DNA from: Ureaplasma sp. Hg1
Lineage (GTDB): Bacteria > Bacillota_I > Bacilli_A > Mycoplasmatales > Mycoplasmoidaceae
Assembly: GCA_021378535.1 (NCBI GenBank)
Contig: JAACJV010000001.1
Span: forward strand, 50,155-114,154
Length of the DNA stretch: 64,000 bases
Reading direction: 5' to 3'
Numbering within the stretch: the first letter of the stretch is position 1; each line of letters opens with the position of its first letter. Of the stretch, positions 1-11,084 are shown piece by piece. The notes below the pieces were generated by a model. The model had not been told where the DNA came from. It was given only the letters and a program-made list of their open reading frames with translations, and did no database searches. The translations under genes were made by a program, and so were the position numbers.

Positions 1-354
1 AATAATTTGGGTAAAATTTTTAATAATTCTTCCTTTTTCATATTGACTTCTAATTTTGAAGGCTTTGGTTATGTATTGGTGGAATCCTTATCTCACGGTG
101 TTCCGATTCTTGTGAGGGATTCTTTTCCTTCGGCAAAATTTTTAACCAATAATAATAAAAATGGCTTTTTATTCTCTAAAAAATCTAGCGCACCTGAAGT
201 GGTTGATTTCATTAACAAAAGCATCGCTGAAATGAATGAAGATAGCTATAAAGTGATGCGAAATAATTGCACTGATTTCGCAGTAGCAAACCTTGCTATT
301 GAAGCTTTCGAACATAAATGAATTGAAATATTGAAAATAAAGAAAATTATTTAA
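1..354 (+). CDS. Glycosyltransferase (GT4-like), C-terminal part, truncated by window start
   Basis: Motif SNFEGFGYVLVESLSHGVPILV typical of GT-B C-terminal domain; frame continues through TGA at 319 to TAA at 352-354. Confidence 0.8.
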
Positions 355-419
355 TATAGTAATTATATTTTTGCATATTTTATACCCTAAATATCACAGA
401 ATATTATGCTGACAAATAA

Positions 420-452
420 TAAAGGGGGAAGGCAACAAAAGCCGCCCCTTTT
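420..452. terminator. Probable bidirectional intrinsic terminator
   Basis: AAAGGGG-GAAGGCAACAAAAGCCG-CCCCTTTTTT hairpin between convergent genes. Confidence 0.7.
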
Positions 453-488
453 TTATTGGCTTTATTCTAATAAAATCTGTTAGAGATT

Positions 489-1601
489 TTATAAGCATTT
501 TTTTAAAAGATTGTATTTTAACATAACTTCACTTACATCATTTTTTGATAATTTTAAATATTTTAAAATGCATTTTTCGCATTTGATGTTATGCATATCG
601 TGAATAATTGCTTGGGCCTGCTTATCATCTAAATAATCATATTTAAAAACATAAGGGATGATTTCTAAAAAGGTATTGTGTTTTACATTGTAATCATACA
701 TTTTATCTAGTAACAATTGATAGCGATCATTTTTGCTTAGTTTTCTTATTGGATCGCGTGCAACCCGTGTTACTGCATCTATGATATGAATATTAGAAAA
801 ACGTTGAATTGACTTGTCTTGGTACTGGTTTAGCTCGTTAGAGCTAAAATAGCTTTCTGCTAATAGCGTATTAATAATTTCAAAATAGAAATTATTAATT
901 TTAGCTTTTATTTTTGGATCTTCAATTGATTGGTGAATGTATTCATAACCATAATAGTATCCCAAATATGCAATAGCCGAATGAACTGTATTTAACATAA
1001 ATAATTTACGTTCAATATATTTCTCTAAAGATTTTGACATAGTTGCATATTTTAATAACAAGCCATGATGTGATTGAGTTTCATCTAGAACTCATTCGTG
1101 ATAGCTTTCCACATCAACATTTAAACTAGTTCTACTTTGGTTTGGAACGATGCGATCGATACTACAATCGATGAATGAAGCATTAGATTTAACGGTGTCT
1201 TCATTTAATAAAGATTTTAATTTAGTCGAAGCCCGATAACCATTTTCACAAGCTATCACATTAACTGACGGATTAAGTGGTAGGCTTGCATTTAAGATGC
1301 TTACTATTTTATTTAAATTAGTGATTCCTATTGTTGTTGAAACAATGAAAGCTTGCGAAATAATTTCAATAATTTTTTGTTTGTCATCGACTATATGCAA
1401 GGCTTTAACGTTTTTAATAATGTGTTCTTGATTAGTGTCCAACTCATGAATAGTATATTGTTTTTCTTTATTTATTTTAGTTACTAAATCCTTATTACTA
1501 TCAACAAAGTAGATATCCATTAAATTTTCATTATAAATAAAACCCATTAAGCCTCGGCCAGCGTTACCCGCGCCGAAGTGAACAACTATTTTATTTTGCA
1601 T
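489..1601 (-). CDS. Mannitol-1-phosphate 5-dehydrogenase-like (MtlD family)
   Basis: N-terminal VVHFGAGNAGRGLMG Rossmann motif and MtlD-like body; one in-frame TGA(W) joins the two ORF-track pieces. Confidence 0.8.
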
Positions 1602-2295
1602 GGTCTAAAATTACCTTTGCAAGCAATAAGTCAAATTCAGTTGTGATTTTAATATTGTAAGGGTCGCCCTTAGTAATACCGATGCTTTTGTTCATTTTTA
1701 GCAATGGTTTAGCACAATCGGTCATAGCTGCAATTTCATCAGCTGGGGAATCAAAAACTAAATTTAAATTTTCTAACGTGATACATTGCGGGGTTTGACC
1801 TAAAAATAATTTACTTCGGTCAGGAATGGAATCAATCGTTTTAGCATTTCCAGAAACAAAAATTGTATCAATCGCTGGTGCAACTGGCGCCGCTGAGCCA
1901 TATTTGATAGTTGCTTCAATACACTCGTTAGTCATTTCGTTAGTAATAAATGGTCTTACAGCATCATGTGTTAAGATAACAGATGTGTCCGGTGCTTTTA
2001 AAGTTTTGATACAAAATTTTCTAATTTCATTAATTGTATCAATTCGTTGTTTGCCACCCTTAACAATATATATTCTATCTTTTTGATCACTGCAATATTG
2101 ATTAATTAAATCATTCATATGCTCAATTCAATCTGGGTGGCACCCAATGACGACATGGTCAATGTTCGGGTTGCTTAAAAAAATAACCAATGAATAGATA
2201 ATTACTGGTTTGCCTTCCAAAAGTAAAAATTGTTTTGGCATTTTTCTTTTCATTCGTATGCCAGTACCACTAGCTAAAATTGCTGAAATATTCAT
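1591..2295 (-). CDS. IspD/TarI-like CDP-sugar-alcohol cytidylyltransferase
   Basis: MNISAILASGTGIRMKRKMPKQFLLLEGKPVIIYSL nucleotide-binding N-terminus, THDAVRPF motif; RBS AGGAG; overlaps the MtlD-like start by 11 nt. Confidence 0.8.
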
Positions 2296-2427
2296 AATTA
2301 CTCCTTGTAGTAAAAAAACATATAAATATTATAACCTAATATAATTCCTAATTTAAGATAATAAACTATATCTAATTAAAACAGCAAGCACCAACCAACA
2401 CGTATAAAAAATTAAATTCATATAAAT

Positions 2428-3315
2428 TTAATTTTTTATTGGAAGATAATGAAGTTTAAATTCGCTATTAGAATATACGATTTCACTGTATAGAATCAAA
2501 TCAAAGCCATATAACTTACCTTTGCTAAAAACATCAATACAGATAATTTTATTTGTACTACTATAGAATGGGTTAAAACTATAATTTAATAAAATATTGT
2601 GTAGCTTAGAGTTTTTAGACTTAGAGGATTCCTTAAAAAGTTCATCTAAATCTTCATGTGATTTACCCATTAATTTAATCTCGTCTCATAAGAAGTCGTG
2701 ATAGTGGCCAACATATAATTTTTTATTTCCAAGAAAAGATATCATCTCTTCTTCATATTGATTAAACGTCTTAAAATTAAAAAACCCTTGATATGATTCA
2801 TCTAATAAATAAATTTTTGAATTGATTCATTCACTGGTTAAAGAACCGGTTGTTTTTTCATAAAACTTTCTCATGGTTTCATAAATTTTAGCTGGAGAGC
2901 CATTTAGAATATCGCCATATTTAGATAAAATATTTTTGTCAATAGAACGTTTTAAATGTTTTTCTATTCCCCATCTTGGATTTAGCCATCCATGAATAGC
3001 AATAAAGTCATCATTTTCAAAAACACAAGGCAGCTTAGATAATCATTCAAACTCAATGACACTGGGGTATTTATTGATAATATCCATTTCATGGTTGCCA
3101 AGCAAATATATAATGTTATTGTGTAGGCTAACAAATTTTTTTATTTTATTAACTTCTATTTTAAGATTTTCTAGCGGCATATTTCTATCAATTATATCAC
3201 CAATTAGGATAAGTTTATTATTATCATCTAAGGGATCAAATTTAGACTCTTCGCAAATGAATTTGACTCATTCATCAAATCACCCGTGGGTATCACTTAT
3301 TAAAAAATATTTCAT
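2428..3315 (-). CDS. Calcineurin-like metallophosphoesterase
   Basis: MKYFLISDTHGWFDEW, LIGDIIDRN, LLGNHEMD, AIHGW, VGHYH metal-binding motifs across several TGA(W). Confidence 0.85.
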
Positions 3316-3316
3316 A

Positions 3317-4642
3317 TTAAACGGGAAGAACCATAATTAGAACTACAAAAACAATAAACATTATTAAAATAATGCTAAAAAAAACAAGGTGACATACAAA
3401 TCTCTTTTTACTTTTTAACTCACCATATTCTAATAAAGTTTTAATTAAAAGTAATAATGCCATAACGAATCCTAGGCATGAAAATAATAAAATAATTAAA
3501 TTAGATGCGTCAGCTAAACTAGCGTTAGCTGCGATGTCTATTGAACCTAAAACTAGAGCAATTAGTGTTGAAAATAAAATTAAAATTTGAACCATTCATG
3601 CTTTTACTTTTTTGGTTTCTATTTTATTTTTAAAGACTACATTACGTAATTCTAATTCATTTTTTATCAGACTGTTTTTTTGGATTTCTACATCATATTT
3701 TAAAATTCTAGAATTGTAATCCATTGAATTTATTTGTTCATGTCTAATCGCACTATAAAAACATTTATTTGATTCTTCAATTAATTTATCGCTTTGCCCG
3801 ACGAAACTAACGTGAGGTGATAATTGCGCTTTAATTATTAAATATTTACCTTTAGCGGCATGGTATGGGCCACAAGTACCATCTCTTGAGAGCTCTAATA
3901 TTTTAATGAGCTCATCCAAAAATTTAATTTCCTTTTTACTCGCTAGTTTTCAATTTATAAATTCTTCTCGGTGAATATCAAACATTTTAAAATAAAGAAA
4001 AAAGATATCGCTTATTGCTGCAGAGTAGTTTTTAATTATCTTTGACTCACGAAATAAAAGTTTAAGGTTATCATATGATTCTAATAAGACACTAAAATCA
4101 TTAGAGGTTTCATACAAGTACATTGAATGCAAGATGTAATATCATTTTTTGCTATATTTTTTTAATTTATCATTCACTTTTTTATATTCAAAATTAATCT
4201 TTTTAGAATTATTAAATATGATATCATATTCATTTAGTTGCTTACTTCTTCTATAAGCCTGACACAACCCAAAAAAGACAATTAGATTTATGAAATCAAA
4301 TTCTTCGTTCCATTCCTCTTTATCTAAAGCCTGTATTAAAAATTCGTCCAATATTAATCTTAATTGTTTTATCATATCAAGATTATTATTATTTTCATTT
4401 ATAGTTTCACTAAATTTTTTATTCCATGTTTCATCTTCTAAAATGGTTTTATTTCGCGTTTCATTTTCTGAAATAGGTTCATTATATTTTTTTATTATAT
4501 TAAAAATCTCTTTGATAATTGGATTTGATGATAAACCTTCTTCAATAATAGTTATTTTTTTATTACTATCTTTATTAACAAAATTTTTTAATTCCTCGCC
4601 GATGATGATGCTATTCGATTTATCAATATTTTGATCAGCCAT
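3317..4642 (-). CDS. Unknown protein: helical (TPR-like?) N-terminal region plus about three C-terminal TM helices
   Basis: Three ORF-track pieces are contiguous in frame through TGA(W); hydrophobic C-terminus WMVQILILFSTLIALVLG...VLIMVLPV; 1 nt from the phosphoesterase gene. Confidence 0.75.
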
Positions 4643-5274
4643 TATGTAACTCCTTTGTTAGTGTAATAATATTAGTTAGATTGTAATATAATGTTTAAAA
4701 ATAAGTCTACTTTTAAGAATTAATAGCAATATATTCACCATAAAATATGTAGAAACGCTCCAATAACAGGTAAATGGTTATTGGAGCTAATAGGATTCAA
4801 TTAATTAGTCGGCCAAGATTATAAAATGAATATTCATGAAGTGATTAAAGATTCATTGAGCATAAAGCGAGATAGCAATAGTGTAATAATAGGTTATTTA
4901 AATAAGATATATTTTAACACCCGTATTTTGATATATCTATTAGAAGCATTCTATATTATGCTTAAGTTTGATTATCCAATATATTTTTTTTAATACAAAA
5001 ATACAATGTTTTAACCTATTCGCACTTTTTTATTAATTAAATGGATCGTTGTTATTTCTTAAGAAACTAAGCGGCTATAATAAATATAAAATCCAAGGCT
5101 TATAACTATACAGAAATTTCAAGGCACAAATTCGTCTAACGACTATAAAACGCGTTAATAAATTGCTTTAATTTGATTATTATAATAAACTTATATATAA
5201 CTTTAAAGTTATATTGATCATTGTTACACGTTGATTAATGGAATCATTTAATGGAATCATAGGGGATATATAAG

Positions 5275-7380
5275 ATGATTTATTTTTTACCAATTTTTCT
5301 TTTGCTTCTCATGCCGGTAACGATTTTAGTCCAAAGAAATCTGAAATGAAAAGAATTTGGATCACTAGGAATTTTTATTTTCTTTGCAGGTTTCGAATTA
5401 TTGCTTGCCCCTTTAACAATCTTTTCGATCACAAATTTTGAGGCCTATTCAATTGTCGTGTGAATTATATTGTCATTATTTATCGGGGTCGTGGTTTCAC
5501 TTTTGTTTTTTTCAATATACAAGGAAAAACTATGATTGGATAATTTGAAATATATTTTTAAGAAATACGCATTATATTATTTGGTAATTGCCATCATTTC
5601 AATCGTGTTGATGTTCAATAAAGCTTATTTTATTGATACGAATGCATATATCAATTTGTCATCATTTTTCAAAAAAGGATTATATACTTTTAACGGTAGT
5701 AGAAGTATCGGAATCCAGTATCGTACCGCAGCTAGTTATTATGTTTATAGTGTTTTTTCAAGCAACGCTGCACCATTCTTTTTATTCTTTACAACATATG
5801 TTTATACTTTGTTAATAACAAGCATTCTATATGATTTTCTAATTAATAATTTCAAAAATAAATATGCTTGAATTATCAATCCGTTTGCTATTTTGGTTTT
5901 AGGATTTTCAATCACCGGTTGAGGTTTTTCAACAAATAGTGGAAATCTATTATTTCAAGCTGCAATCTTAGTTTACGTTTATTATTTCTTTACAAAATAT
6001 TCTAAAATATATTGCTTTATACCAATGTTAACAATGCAATTTTTTAGTCCAACAGGGGCTTTGTTAACCACTGGTTTCTCCATAATTATGTTGATTTATT
6101 TTTTATTATTTGAAAATTATAAAAATTTTGGCTTTGCATTAGCAGCTTTCTTTTTAGTAAATACGACCTCAATAACGATGTTGCTAAATAGTCAATGAGG
6201 TTGACTGGGCATGGCCATTGTTGCGTGCTTAATATTTACTACAGTTTGTTTAGCTTGTTGGAAATGAAATCTGAAGCACGATATTATTAACCATAAAATA
6301 AAATGACATAGCAAATATATTTACTATCCGATATTATGTTTAAGCTTAATAGCGTTAGTTGGTAATTTTGCTTTATATGGTTTCGTGATGGACACGACTA
6401 ACTACCAAGGTTGACTGGTTTACGTCTACTTATTTTTGTTTGGTTCGGTGTTGACCTACTTCTTCTATCATTTAAAAAAACATGAAGATTTTAATCTAAA
6501 TTTATTCTTTATTATATTAGCTTCATTTGTTTGTTTTGTGCTAACGATTGTTATCTTGCTATCATCAGCGCGAATCGGAAATGATTCGACATACCGCACG
6601 ATGTATCTAAATTTAGGGATGGGAACAGTTAATGATATCTTCGTGAGCATCGTTTTAATTGGTGTCCCAGTCTTAAAAACGATTAGGCTAAAAGATTTTA
6701 CGCTTTTTAATAAAATTGAAATAACCTCAAGCCGAGTTTATCGTTATTCAATCGGGTTATGGTCAGTTATTTTATTAACGGGAAGTATAATTACCCCGAT
6801 TATCTTATATGAAGTGTTACATGGCGTTAGCAGCGAGACGAGACAAGAATATACACCAGACATTAGTCGTAACCTAGCTATTTTAAATAAAACTGAGCGA
6901 GACGATATCAAATCATTCGTAGCAAGTCATGCAGTTAATGGATCAACAACCTATATCGCTGATTTCCCCGTCGCTTCCTTTGTTGGGACCGGCAAAGATA
7001 TTACTTGGGAGTTAACCCAAGATTTTAATAACAATACCAATCATTTAAGAAGTTATGAAGTTCAAACCTATAATTTCTTAGGATCACTAGATTTTTGTTA
7101 TCGCTTAAACGATCCAAGATTAACAAAAAATGCAGCTAAGTATCAATATACTTATCTTGCTGCAAATGATCAAACCCTTAAAATATTTATGGAAGAGAAT
7201 ATCTTTGACCTTAATCAAAAAAAGGAAATCCAACCAGATTATTTCTTCTTAAAGAACGACAGCATTTATTATCAAACGATTAAAAAAGAAGTAGAAGAAA
7301 ACAACTATCAAGCATTAAAAACCAATCCTGTGAATCAACAAAACATTAGTTTCACTATCTTTCAAAAAGGATCATTATAA
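5275..7380 (+). CDS. Large polytopic membrane protein, unknown function
   Basis: Single 701-aa frame through many TGA(W) codons; repeated hydrophobic segments. Confidence 0.8.
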
Positions 7381-7432
7381 AATATTAATTAAAGCAAAAT
7401 AACCGTTATTAGCAAACGACACCCCAAAAACC

Positions 7433-7466
7433 AGCTCCGATAACAAATATGTTATCGGAGCTTTTA
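7433..7466 (+). terminator. Intrinsic terminator
   Basis: Perfect 12-bp stem AGCTCCGATAAC/GTTATCGGAGCT followed by TTTT. Confidence 0.85.
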
Positions 7467-7582
7467 TTGATGGAATGTAGTTTAAATGGTTGATTAGTGA
7501 GATAAGGTTATAGAATAGATATTAGTGATGAAGCAACATAAAATAATAGAAGCTTCATGTAACATAAGGAGGAGGTAGTAAT

Positions 7583-8527
7583 ATGAATAACGATAAATTA
7601 GAATGTTTTATTGATATTAACAAAATCATCAGGGGTGATAAAACATCAATTGAGTTAGGGATGACCGATTGAAGTGGGAAAGTTTATAATTATGATTGAG
7701 TTAATGACCAAGAGATCATTATTAAACAAATCAGTAAATATAATGTTATTTATTACTTTGATCATATGGAACGAGATTATCTTAGTGAATTGAATCAAAA
7801 GGATTATTCAATTCTTCCCAAGGGAAGAGATTTAAGTAATAATTTTATTGATAGTGAAGGTAATAAGATATCAATTGATCGGCTTTGCTTATTGTTTCTA
7901 GATAATATGGATAGCTCTAAAAACCATACTTCAGCGAGTCATGACGCTGAAGTCTTAAGAGAATTATACCGTTGTTATCGAGATGAAAAAAAATTATGAA
8001 AAGAAGCAATTCAAAATTCATTAAAATTTCTTCCTAAAATTACTTCAACCGAATTTGATTCATTTGAAAATGAAGAACCTAATATTACGATTTTTGGTAA
8101 TTATAAAAGTATTGTTGTTTTAGAATTTGATATTCAAAAATTAATCAGCAAAGTTAGTGGTAAACAAGAAAAATCATTTGCTAAACTAAATGTTAAGTTT
8201 AAAGAAGAAGCAAAGGAATGAGCTGCTTATAATTATGAATATGAAAAAGATTTTGATAATGTAAAGAAGTTAGAAGATATCTTTGATAAATTAATTAATT
8301 CTTATATTTTTACTAACACAAGTATTAAAAAAGTTAAGCATGTTCGCATGGCGTTTTATAATAATTCAAATAAAAAATTAAAACAAAACTTTTGATTTTT
8401 TACTTCACCATCAATTGATGAAAATCCGGCTTCATTAAAAAAATTCGTTAGCGGCAATAAGGGTAATTACTCTGAAATCAAAAACCTTAAAAAAGCAATT
8501 ACAAGAATTAATAAGATTTTAAAGTAA
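7583..8527 (+). CDS. Divergent DEDDh 3'-5' exonuclease-like protein
   Basis: FIDI...SIELGMTDWSGKVY, YYFDHMERDYL and SHDAEVLRELY resemble exonuclease motifs (first acidic motif degenerate); RBS GGAGGT. Confidence 0.5.
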
Positions 8528-8581
8528 TTACAATGTATGTTAGCGGTATCTTTTATATTGATGGGCTAGTGTTCAAAACAA

Positions 8582-8615
8582 CTCTAACGATGATTGAACC
8601 ATCGTTAGAGCTTTT
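8582..8615 (+). terminator. Intrinsic terminator
   Basis: 11-bp stem CTCTAACGATG/CATCGTTAGAG then C-TTTTA. Confidence 0.8.
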
Positions 8616-8664
8616 ATTAGACTATCATTGAGGTATAAGATTTAAGCAATAATAAGGGGATAAG

Positions 8665-9537
8665 ATGAACGTTAAGAAAGTATATCTAATTAGTGAAGGT
8701 GATGATGAGTGAAATTATTTTGAGCAACTTAATATTTTACTTAGTAATATTAAAATTATTAATCTTAAACCATCTAGTTTAAGAAGTTACTCAAATAGTG
8801 AACATTCATTAATGTTAGGCATATTATTCTATAGCAATAATATCCTTGAAGAAAAATTGCATTTTAAATTTTGATCATTTTATTATCATTGGTTTCTTAA
8901 GGAAAAAGGATATAATATCAGTAGTCAAAAATTAGTTGCTAAAATAAACGATTTAATCAATAAAAGAAATTTATCATTAGATTACGCTTCAGAAATTACA
9001 TTAGATGCATTTATAAATAAACTACTTGCGTATGATTTTTTTATAATAAGAGAGATAGATCAAGCTAATAAATTTAAAAACTTTATTATCAATAATAATA
9101 AAATATGTAAAGTTAACGATTTTAAAGTTTTAATTTTTGATACCGATAAAGGGTCAAACAAAACAGATGAATATGATTTAGCTAAACTATATTCAAAAAA
9201 GGGAAATTTATTCTTTGGTTATAGTAATCCTTGCTTTGAAATTTTTGCTTTATTACATTTAAGAAAAATAACTAGCAAGGATATAAAATTACTTAATGAT
9301 GCCGATTATAAAAAAAGATCTGACCAAATGAAAGCAATTTATAAAGTTACTAAAAATAAAATATTCAAACAACCCGATAGTAGTTTAGCTATGTTATGTG
9401 CCGATGCAACTACCAACTGACAGTTAAGTAACTTATGTGGCGAAATTAATAAATTAGATTCTGAATATGGCACGAACCTAATAAAACTTCTCGGTAGGTT
9501 AATTGAATTAAATAGGAATAATACATCTTCAAACTAA
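8665..9537 (+). CDS. RloB-like TOPRIM-domain protein
   Basis: VYLISEGDDEWNYFE (TOPRIM Glu), KVLIFDTDKGS (DxD), GYSNPCFEIFALLHL (RloB signature). Confidence 0.75.
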
Positions 9538-9570
9538 GTATTCAAGAACATAGAAATTACATAACACACA

Positions 9571-9626
9571 AAAACATCCTATCCATTTCAGTTAAACGCG
9601 TTTAACTGAAATGGATAGGATGTTTT
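9571..9626. terminator. 56-bp perfect palindrome, probable bidirectional terminator
   Basis: AAAACATCCTATCCATTTCAGTTAAACG/CGTTTAACTGAAATGGATAGGATGTTTT, 28-bp arms with no mismatch, between convergent genes. Confidence 0.75.
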
Positions 9627-9643
9627 AGCATAAAATAAGCAAC

Positions 9644-9766
9644 TTATTTTATACGTCGGTTGGTTTGATTTGTCGTTTTACATTTTGGGCATTCTGCAGT
9701 TGTATCCACATTAACATAGTTATGCTTACAATTTTTACAATCAAATTCATATAATTTATTATCCAT
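9644..9766 (-). CDS. Small zinc-ribbon protein (40 aa)
   Basis: MDNKLYEFDCKNCKHNYVNVDTTAECPKCKTTNQTNRRIK: CxxC...CPxC; RBS AAGGAG. Confidence 0.65.
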   Translation of the reverse strand: MDNKLYEFDCKNCKHNYVNVDTTAECPKCKTTNQTNRRIK

Positions 9767-10277
9767 ATTATAGTAACTCCTTTCCTTGAAATATTAACAC
9801 GTTGTACGGCGCATGATAAAAATAATAAATTCCGCGCTATAAAGATATATTGATTAATAATAAGCGAATATCATTAATCATATTTTTCTTTTTGAGCTAG
9901 ATTTTTTGAATATTTCCACTTTTTATGAGCGATAATATAATTTTATTTAATAATCTCCAATGTAGTCTTAATGAGCTACTAGCTTGTTAAATTAAGAGGT
10001 ATTTATTGAAAAATCAGTAGGAATTATATATTCATTTTTTTAAAATATATTATCGTTTCTAAAAAGGAAGCGATTAAGATAAATATATAAATTTTATGTT
10101 GTTTCCCATAAAATATGGCTGAAATTACCATTTTTTGAAGAATTTACGTATTTTATACATAATTTTATTAAGATTGTTTCCTTGGGAGAGTTCCCAATGA
10201 TACGATAAATATATACGACTAATGTTAATTGAACACTAACTAATTGTATTAATATTGAATATAACAAGGAGTTAATT

Positions 10278-11081
10278 ATGGAAAATTATCACACACATAC
10301 ACTTTACTGCAATCACGCTGAAAATACAGTAGATGAAATGACGCTTCATGCAATCGCTGAAGGGTTTAAAAAATTAGGGTTTAGCGAACACATATTTTTA
10401 CCCGTAAATCATAATCGGAAGAGACTAAAACCTGAAGAATTGGAATTATATATTGCAGACGTTGAAAGCGCCAAAATAAAGTATAAAGGACAAATCGAAA
10501 TATTATTAGGTTTTGAAGTTGAATATTCTAAGGAATTTGAACCTTTTATTAAAAATTTATTATCTGATAAGAGAATCGACTACATAATATTTGGAAATCA
10601 CAAATTGGGTGATATCGTCAATAACGATGGATTAGCTTATGACGAATGTGAAAACCTTAGCGATATACAACAATTCTACACTAGATTAGAACAAGGGATG
10701 ACAAGTGAATTATTTTTATTTGTTGCTCATCCGGATGCTGTTTTTATGCATTACAAAGAATGAAACATAGGTTGTGAAAAAATAATAAATGAATTTCTAG
10801 ATGCTGTAGAAAAAAATGATATTCCGCTAGGGTTTAATGCTAATGGGTTTCAAAAAAATTGAGGATACCCAGATAAAAATTTCTGAGAATTAGTTAGGGA
10901 AAGAAAAAATATTAAAATTGTAATCGAAATGGATGCTCATAAAACAAAGACATTAACATCAGAATTATATGAAGCACTTAAGAAACAACTTATAGACTGA
11001 AAATTAGATGATAAATTAATTGAGACTGTAGATATTGCAAAGTATCGTAAAAAAACTTTCAAAATAATAGAAGGCAAATAG
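10278..11081 (+). CDS. PHP-domain phosphoesterase (histidinol-phosphatase-like)
   Basis: NYHTHTLYCNHA, GFSEHIF, GFEVEY, FGNHKLG, VAHPD PHP metal motifs. Confidence 0.8.
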
Positions 11082-11084
11082 AAA

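Noticed and set aside
1826-2086. Plus-strand 86-aa ORF
   Set aside because: Antisense to the IspD/TarI-like gene, which has clear motifs and an RBS; no support of its own.
3056-3340. Plus-strand ORF over the metallophosphoesterase
   Set aside because: Antisense shadow of a gene with strong metal-binding motifs.
4290-4634. Plus-strand 114-aa ORF
   Set aside because: Antisense to the TM-protein coding frame; composition typical of an AT-rich antisense shadow.
4826-4990. Short plus-strand ORF MNIHEVIKDSLSIKRDSNSV... (about 54 aa)
   Set aside because: No convincing RBS and no recognised similarity; could be a remnant but not supportable.
7433-9626. Repeated hairpins considered as CRISPR or transposon ends
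   Set aside because: They are isolated, sequence-diverse inverted repeats without spacer periodicity, target duplications or transposase/integrase genes; terminator function is the simpler explanation.
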